A stretch of 64,000 bases of DNA from positions 1-64,000 of the forward strand of contig JAUNJZ010000007.1 of the NCBI GenBank assembly GCA_030533085.1, read 5' to 3'. Numbering within the stretch: the stretch's first letter is position 1; each line of letters opens with the position of its first letter. The DNA comes from Synergistaceae bacterium. Lineage in GTDB: Bacteria > Synergistota > Synergistia > Synergistales > Synergistaceae. Shown piece by piece: positions 58,955 through 64,000 of this stretch. The notes under the pieces are model-generated. The model worked only from the letters and a program-made list of their open reading frames with translations, had not been told where the DNA came from and did not search any database. The position numbers were made by a program, and so were the translations under genes.

Positions 58955-59774
58955 CAGAAGAATAGAAGAACTGAAAGCTATATCGGCCGAGGTACAGAAG
59001 GATACTCTGCGCATGGTCGGCCTTGCGCGCTCCGCCCCCTTCGACATGGCGATCGCCGCGGCGAATCTGCTTGTATATCTCTACTGGGAAGAGCTGATAC
59101 TTATCCCTTCGGAGCCTGGGCGCGAAGACAGGGACCGTTTTATCATAGACATACCATCCGCTGCGCCCGCCCTATACGCCGTACTGGCGCGGCGCGGCTT
59201 CTTTGAAAGGGAACATCTCTGGCACTACCGGCGTCTTGGAGCTATGCTGCCCGCGCTGCCGGAATTTGGGCGTACACCCGGAATAGACGCCCCCTCCCTT
59301 ACAGTACAGCCGTCGGCCGCCCTGGCCGCCTCGCTTGCGGAAGAGCTGGCAAAAAGGGCGGATAAGCCGCGCGTTGTGCTGCTGACCTCGGAGCGGCAGC
59401 TCGCGTCGGAAGATTTTATTCAGGAGGCGCGCCGCGCCGGCGGCGCTGAGATCCCCAACCTGCTGATGATAGTCGTCTCGCGCGGAGATGGGAAAGATCC
59501 GGCCTCCGCGTCGGAGGGCGAAGGTATGAAAATGCTCTCGCAGATGGGATGGAGCGTGCGGCGCGCTAATTCGGAAGATTTTCAGTCGCTTGAAGAGGGC
59601 TGCGCTTCGTTTGACTTTACGGCGGGAGCGCCCAAGGCGCTTTTTGTATCCGCCAGCGGAGACGCGGGGCTTTCATTCCTCGACCACGGACAGGCGGAGA
59701 ACCCCCATTCGCTGAGCATGGGAGAGCTGGATCAGGCATTGGAAGAACTGGAGGTAAAATCCAATGGACGTTAA
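58947..59774 (+). CDS. Degenerate transketolase N-terminal domain protein
   Basis: A 275-residue protein resembling the PP-domain subunit of split transketolases (AEVQKDTLRMVGLARS, IAAANLLVYLYW, DRDRFIIDIPSAAPALYAVL). It keeps the family's helical start. It lacks the GDGE-type ThDP/Mg2+ motif and the His residues after it, where ordinary transketolase N-subunits have TGSLGQG and GDGExxEG. I expect it to be catalytically dead or to do something else. It overlaps csaB upstream and its partner downstream. The operon location among wall and division genes suggests a structural or regulatory role. Confidence 0.65.
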   Translation: MDDRRIEELKAISAEVQKDTLRMVGLARSAPFDMAIAAANLLVYLYWEELILIPSEPGREDRDRFIIDIPSAAPALYAVLARRGFFEREHLWHYRRLGAMLPALPEFGRTPGIDAPSLTVQPSAALAASLAEELAKRADKPRVVLLTSERQLASEDFIQEARRAGGAEIPNLLMIVVSRGDGKDPASASEGEGMKMLSQMGWSVRRANSEDFQSLEEGCASFDFTAGAPKALFVSASGDAGLSFLDHGQAENPHSLSMGELDQALEELEVKSNGR

Positions 59775-60711
59775 TAACATGCAGTCCACATTCGACGCCT
59801 TCTGCGAGCTCATCGCGGAATACGCGCGTGACGACGGCGATTTTGTACTGCTCTCGACAGGGCAGGCTGCCGAGAACGAATTGCTGGATAAAATTCCCGA
59901 AGGAAAATTTATAAAGACGGACTCATCAGCCCCAAATGTGCTGCTGAGGGCGGCGGGGCTGGCTCTCGCGGGGAAAAAGCCCTGGCTGCTCGGCGGCGTG
60001 GCCGAACTTGCTGGCGGCGGCTACCGGCATATCCGCGAGGCGATAGCGATGGCGAAGCTGCCGGTCAGGATAGCCGCGGCCGACGGCGGGCTTTCGTGCT
60101 CGTCGGCGGGAGCCGCCTCGCAGCTGCTTTGCGACATAGCCCTGATACGCACGATACCTGAAATAAACTTATTCGTCCCCTCCGACAGAAGCTCGCTCAA
60201 GGGGATAATAGCGCGCGCGGCGAACTCCTCCGCCCCCTTCTACATGCGGTTGGGACGCACCCCCGTATCCGACCTTGACGACTCCGCGGGAGAAAATTTC
60301 AGACTTGGCGGAGCTAGAATACTGCGTCCGGGAACTGGCGTAACTATATGCGCCTGTGGTATCATGGTACGACAGGCGTTAGCGGCGGGGGAGCAGTTGG
60401 AGCGTCAGAACATCAGCGCTGAGGTTATAGATTGCTATTGCCTGAAGCCTTTTCCCGAACAGGCGCTGCTCTCTTCGGTGAGAAAGACAGGTTGCTGCGT
60501 AGTCGCCGAAGAGCATGGCGGCGCGGGCGGGCTTTTCGGTCTGGCCTCGGAATGCCTGGGAGCCGCATGTCCGGTTCCTCTGCGTTCGGTGGCCGCCCCC
60601 GACGAATTTATCAACAGCGGCACGCCTGAGGAGCTGCGTGAATATTACGGCCTGACATGGAAAGAGATAGTCGACGCGGCGGCGCAGGCGTGGGTTTTAC
60701 GCAGGAGGTAA
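59764..60711 (+). CDS. Degenerate transketolase C-terminal domain protein
   Basis: A 315-residue protein matching the pyrimidine-binding and C-terminal domains of split transketolase (RAAGLALAGKKPW, CDIALIRTIPEINLFVPSD, LKPFPEQALL). At the position of the ThDP-activating Glu (GIAEQN in active enzymes) it reads SSAPNV (Pro57), and the substrate His in the THQ motif is Ser. So both halves of the split enzyme have lost key residues, which points to a conserved pseudoenzyme pair. It begins 10 bp inside the upstream gene and ends 8 bp before ftsE. Confidence 0.65.
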   Translation: MDVNNMQSTFDAFCELIAEYARDDGDFVLLSTGQAAENELLDKIPEGKFIKTDSSAPNVLLRAAGLALAGKKPWLLGGVAELAGGGYRHIREAIAMAKLPVRIAAADGGLSCSSAGAASQLLCDIALIRTIPEINLFVPSDRSSLKGIIARAANSSAPFYMRLGRTPVSDLDDSAGENFRLGGARILRPGTGVTICACGIMVRQALAAGEQLERQNISAEVIDCYCLKPFPEQALLSSVRKTGCCVVAEEHGGAGGLFGLASECLGAACPVPLRSVAAPDEFINSGTPEELREYYGLTWKEIVDAAAQAWVLRRR

Positions 60712-60718
60712 CAGCTGA

Positions 60719-61414
60719 ATGGATATAAAATTTTCCGGCGTATCAAAAATATTTGAGCCGGATATAGTAGCTTTAGAGGACGTCTATCTGAATATAGGCA
60801 GAGGAGAGTTCGTCTACCTGGTGGGGGAGACCGGCTCCGGCAAGACGACGCTCATGCGCTGCATCTTCCGCGAAGTAATACCGTCTCGCGGACATATCAG
60901 CGTCGGAGGCCATGTGCTGCGCAAAATGGGGCGCTTTGAGCTGGCGCTCTTCCGGCGCGACATCGGCGTGATCTTTCAGGATTTCAGCCTGCTGCCCAAC
61001 CTCACGGCCTTTGAAAACGTGGCCTTCGTGCTGGAAGTCATGGGCGTGCCGGTGAGAGAGATAAACGATCGGGTCACTGACGCGCTGAAAACCGTCGGAA
61101 TATGGAGACGGAGAATGCTCTATCCCCAGCAGATGTCCGGCGGGGAACAGCAGCGCCTCGCAATCGCGCGCGCGATAGTCAACGAGCCGTCGCTGATACT
61201 GGCCGATGAGCCGACCGGAAATCTTGACAACCACACCGCCGACGAGATAATGCAGCTGCTGCTGGACATCAACGCGGCGGGGGCCACAGTGCTGATGGCG
61301 ACTCACAATCAGCTCCTCGTGGACAGCTACCGCCACCGCGTGATAGAGATACGCCGCGGACGGGTAGTCAGAGATGAGAAGCAGGGAGGCTACGAGGCGG
61401 ATGGCGCGTATTAA
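60719..61414 (+). CDS. ftsE: Cell-division ABC ATPase FtsE
   Basis: A 231-residue ATPase. Walker [10 protein letters not shown], signature MSGGEQQR, Walker [13 protein letters not shown] and H-loop MATHNQ are intact. It works with FtsX at the septum to activate peptidoglycan hydrolases. ATG 60719 follows GGAGGTAACAGCTGA. Confidence 0.95.
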   Translation: MDIKFSGVSKIFEPDIVALEDVYLNIGRGEFVYLVGETGSGKTTLMRCIFREVIPSRGHISVGGHVLRKMGRFELALFRRDIGVIFQDFSLLPNLTAFENVAFVLEVMGVPVREINDRVTDALKTVGIWRRRMLYPQQMSGGEQQRLAIARAIVNEPSLILADEPTGNLDNHTADEIMQLLLDINAAGATVLMATHNQLLVDSYRHRVIEIRRGRVVRDEKQGGYEADGAY

Positions 61415-62285
61415 ATATATCTTCCGCGACGGCTGGAGGCTGATATGGCGTCATTTCGGCATGAGCCTCCTGACGATATTCACGGCGATGGCGGTATTCT
61501 TCGTCATCGGCTCGACAATGCTCTTCATACTCAATATCCGCAACATCATAGGCACGATGGAAAACCAACTCTCGATACAGGCGTACCTGAAGGCGGATTC
61601 GGACATCGAGGCCGCGGCCAAAAGCGTCAGGGCGATGAGCGGAGTACAGAGCGTAAACATAATAACAAAAGAGACCGCCCTTGAGAGGCTGCGCGCCCGC
61701 TTGGGGAATCAGGCGAACGCTGTGACGCTGCTGGGAGATAATCCGCTCCCGTCAAGCCTTGAGGTGCGCGTCGAAAGGGCGGCGCAGGTCGCGGACATAG
61801 CCCGCCGCCTGATAACGCTCTCCGCCGTTGAGGACATCGTCTACGCCGGCCATGTGGCGGAGAAGCTGACGCGCCTCTCCAGATTCGTAGAGCATTTTTC
61901 CGTAGTGATGCTGATAATGGCGCTGGCTGCAAGCGGCGTCGTGCTCTTCAACACGATCAGGATATCGGTCTACTCCCGCGCGGATGAAATAGATGTAATG
62001 ATGAAGGTAGGGGCCACATCGACCTATGTCGCCTTCCCCTTCGTCATTCAGGGTTTCATCCTTGGCCTGTTGGGGGCTGTCACCGCCTCGGCCGCGCTGG
62101 GCTACGCGTACTTCAGCGCCCTTGTGCCGCTGAGGGAAATGCTGCCCTTCATCCCCTTCATAGAATCGAAGCGGCTGCTCTTCACGCTGAGCCTCGTGCT
62201 CATCTGCTGCGGCGCGGTAGTCAGCTTATTTGCCAGCCTCGTCGCCGTAGAGAAATTCATCAGAAAGGCGGCGAAGCCGCTGTGA
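61401..62285 (+). CDS. ftsX: Cell-division membrane protein FtsX
   Basis: A 294-residue protein with four membrane helices (residues about 20-45, 165-190, 215-240 and 265-285) and a large extracytoplasmic loop of about 120 residues between the first two, the FtsX layout. The loop contacts the EnvC-type activator encoded next. ATG 61401 has GGAGG upstream and overlaps ftsE by 14 bp. Confidence 0.93.
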   Translation: MARIKYIFRDGWRLIWRHFGMSLLTIFTAMAVFFVIGSTMLFILNIRNIIGTMENQLSIQAYLKADSDIEAAAKSVRAMSGVQSVNIITKETALERLRARLGNQANAVTLLGDNPLPSSLEVRVERAAQVADIARRLITLSAVEDIVYAGHVAEKLTRLSRFVEHFSVVMLIMALAASGVVLFNTIRISVYSRADEIDVMMKVGATSTYVAFPFVIQGFILGLLGAVTASAALGYAYFSALVPLREMLPFIPFIESKRLLFTLSLVLICCGAVVSLFASLVAVEKFIRKAAKPL

Positions 62286-63520
62286 GCGCACTCCGCCCTA
62301 TGATCGCTGCGCCCTCTCGCGGCGGAAAAATCAGAGCTGCGATTCTTCTCGCGGCCGCGGCGGCGCTCATGGCCGCCTCGGCATCCTTCGCCGCTCCCGC
62401 CTCGGATATCGACGCGCAGATAAAGCAGCAGGAAAAGGAATTTCAGAGAATACAGCAGCAGATATCGCGCAACAGAAAAAAGCTGGACGAGACGAAACGA
62501 AAGGAAAAGGACGTTTCAAGACAGCTGAACCTTCTGAGCCAGAAGATAACGGTAACGCAGCAAAAGGTGAACGTCGTCAGCCTCAAGATGAAAAAAGTCC
62601 AGAACAACATCGTGACGCTCTCCGACAATATAAAAAAGCTGAACAAAGACATTGCCGCCGCTCAGGATATATTGCGCAAAAGAATGGTGAACATCTATAA
62701 ATACGGCGGCGTGGCGGAATTCAACCTGCTGATGTCGTCGCAGGGGGCGGAGGACGCCCTCGCGAACGGCTATCTGCTGGGAAAGATAGCGGAGCAGGAC
62801 CAGAAGCTGATCAACTACCTTGTGGAGCAGCGCCGCCGCCTCACAATGACCCAGGCGGAGCTGAAAAAAGAACAGCTCAGCCTTAAAAACCAGGACAGCG
62901 ACCTGAAAAAACAAAATCAGGAGCTGAAAGGCGCGGCAAGCGAGCGAAACGCGATACTTGCCAAGGTGAGAAAAGACAAGGCGCTCTTCATGGCGGAACA
63001 GGAAGAGCTGAAAAAGGCTTCACAGGAAATGCAGTCGGCTATCAAGCGGCTGCTCGCGGAGAAGAAACGGCTGCGCGACGAGGCGAACAGAAAAGTAGGC
63101 AAGCCGGTAACGCCCCCGACCGCCTACTACAAAGGCGGACGTCTGGCATGGCCGACGCAGGGGACGATAACAAGCCAGTTCGGAACGCGCGTGCATCCGG
63201 TCTTCAAGACCAAAGTCACCCACACGGGGCTTGACATCAGCGCCCCCAAAGGGACCGCGGTCAGAGCCGCCGACGCGGGGGAAGTGCTCTATACCGGATG
63301 GATGCGCGGATACGGACAGGTCGTCATCATCGACCACGGGGCGAATCTGACGACGGTATACGCCCACCTGTCAAAGATAGAGACCGCGGAAGACGCGAAG
63401 GTAACGCGCGGCGCGGTAATAGGGCGCGTAGGCTCCACCGGAGTGGCCACCGGCAACCACCTGCACTTTGAGGTGCGGGTGAACGGAGACGCCGTCAACC
63501 CAATGAAATACTTAAAGTAA
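62282..63520 (+). CDS. EnvC-like M23 peptidase with coiled coil
   Basis: A 412-residue exported protein. It has a signal sequence (residues about 18-37), a long coiled coil (about 45-270) and a C-terminal LytM/M23 domain. The zinc ligands of active LytM enzymes are present: HTGLD (HxxxD) and HLHFE (HxH). E. coli EnvC has lost these, so this protein may itself cut peptidoglycan as well as respond to FtsEX. It starts at GTG 62282 and overlaps ftsX by 4 bp. Confidence 0.88.
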   Translation: MSALRPMIAAPSRGGKIRAAILLAAAAALMAASASFAAPASDIDAQIKQQEKEFQRIQQQISRNRKKLDETKRKEKDVSRQLNLLSQKITVTQQKVNVVSLKMKKVQNNIVTLSDNIKKLNKDIAAAQDILRKRMVNIYKYGGVAEFNLLMSSQGAEDALANGYLLGKIAEQDQKLINYLVEQRRRLTMTQAELKKEQLSLKNQDSDLKKQNQELKGAASERNAILAKVRKDKALFMAEQEELKKASQEMQSAIKRLLAEKKRLRDEANRKVGKPVTPPTAYYKGGRLAWPTQGTITSQFGTRVHPVFKTKVTHTGLDISAPKGTAVRAADAGEVLYTGWMRGYGQVVIIDHGANLTTVYAHLSKIETAEDAKVTRGAVIGRVGSTGVATGNHLHFEVRVNGDAVNPMKYLK

Positions 63521-63554
63521 CAAGGCCGCATATTCAGAAGGACAGGTGATTGAT

Positions 63555-64000
63555 TTGAAATCCAGGATACTGCATATCCTATCGGGAATATTCATCGGAG
63601 CCATGCTCTGCGTCTCGTTTTGCGTTATACCGCAGGCTACGGGGGCGGACTGGGAGCGCAGCCTTCCATTCACGCCGCAGCAGCTCGCTATAATAAAGCA
63701 GGTCAAGCTGGCCCTCTCCACCTACCAGGTGGACGGCGATAAAAAAGATACTATCGACGACACGAAAATGTACTACGGGGCGCTGAAGGGGCTTGTTGCC
63801 TCGGTCGGCGACCCATACACGAGATTTGTCGAGCCGAAAATGCTGGAAGAGGAAAATCTGGAAATGGAAGGCGAATACGGCGGACTCGGCATATACATGA
63901 CCTCCCGCGACGGACGCACCATCGTAATAGCGCCGATAGAGGACACCCCCGCCGACCGCGCCGGAATAAAGCCTCTTGACGAAATAATCAAGGTCGACGA
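63555..64000 (+). CDS. ctpA: S41-family carboxyl-terminal protease CtpA (partial, runs off the window)
   Basis: The first 148 codons of a C-terminal processing peptidase. It starts at TTG 63555 (AGGACAGG upstream) with a signal peptide of about 30 residues, followed by the S41 N-terminal helical motif with SVGDPYTRFVEPKM. A PDZ domain begins with EGEYGGLGIYM and continues with APIEDTPADRAGIKPLDEIIKV. The catalytic Ser/Lys part is outside the window. It lies 35 bp after the EnvC-like gene and probably belongs to the same operon, where CtpA may process wall hydrolases. Confidence 0.88.
   Translation, partial: MKSRILHILSGIFIGAMLCVSFCVIPQATGADWERSLPFTPQQLAIIKQVKLALSTYQVDGDKKDTIDDTKMYYGALKGLVASVGDPYTRFVEPKMLEEENLEMEGEYGGLGIYMTSRDGRTIVIAPIEDTPADRAGIKPLDEIIKVD

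Noticed and set aside
1-64000. CRISPR arrays, rRNA and tRNA genes
   Set aside because: I saw no regularly spaced direct repeats and no rRNA or tRNA cloverleaf sequences by eye.

Overview
The window reads as a chromosomal segment of a GC-rich anaerobic bacterium, most likely Synergistota (Cloacibacillus/Synergistes-like). This is inferred from SLH-domain porins that end in a C-terminal Phe (a diderm outer-membrane feature) combined with a T-box riboswitch, RNase J, butyrate kinase, CsaB, many ferredoxin-type and CoA-linked genes, and no respiratory genes. No rRNA or tRNA gene was recognised.

Layout. 0-18.6 kb: solute handling and housekeeping. It holds an ArsP/DUF318 permease behind a MerR-type promoter, an orphan LivK-type binding protein, a K+/H+ antiporter, a 4Fe-4S protein, a FolD variant, a complete Fbp/Phn-type ABC operon with two ATPases, an aminotransferase, a chagasin-like inhibitor, a nitroreductase, LysR, a large MscS channel and a proline racemase-family enzyme. 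18.8-29.4 kb: accessory region with a DinJ/YoeB toxin-antitoxin pair, the porin locus and an orphan type IIG-like methyltransferase. 29.4-36.1 kb: a DMT transporter, T-box-controlled thrS, butyrate kinase, a nitrilase-family amidase and an AAA ATPase. 36.2-50.7 kb: a MarR-regulated catabolic operon with an acyl-CoA ligase, an OYE reductase, a KdgT permease, two kinds of CoA transferase, a B12 mutase in two subunits, a thiolase, a BadI/MenB-like ring hydrolase, an amidohydrolase and a carboxyltransferase. 51-64 kb: an RNA and envelope cluster with rnj, a Na/Pi symporter, uppP, DUF4321, maf, DUF5693, csaB, a degenerate split transketolase pair, ftsE, ftsX, an EnvC-like peptidase and ctpA (cut by the window end).

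The main discovery candidate is at 20.4-26.8 kb. Two SLH porin genes point away from each other around one tyrosine recombinase gene. Only the left porin has a start codon, signal peptide and the first half of its SLH domain. The right porin begins abruptly inside the SLH domain. The two share a 194-bp inverted repeat (one mismatch) exactly at the truncation point. Inversion of the ~1.8 kb between the repeats, which carries the promoter, the signal-peptide exchange part and the recombinase gene, would disconnect the left porin and restore a 513-residue right porin in frame. Each porin is followed by a paralogous secreted coiled-coil protein, and these form a second, outer inverted repeat. I read this as a porin on/off or A/B switch, analogous in logic to Campylobacter fetus sap or Mycoplasma vsa inversion. 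csaB downstream (57.9 kb) may make the pyruvylated polymer that SLH domains bind.
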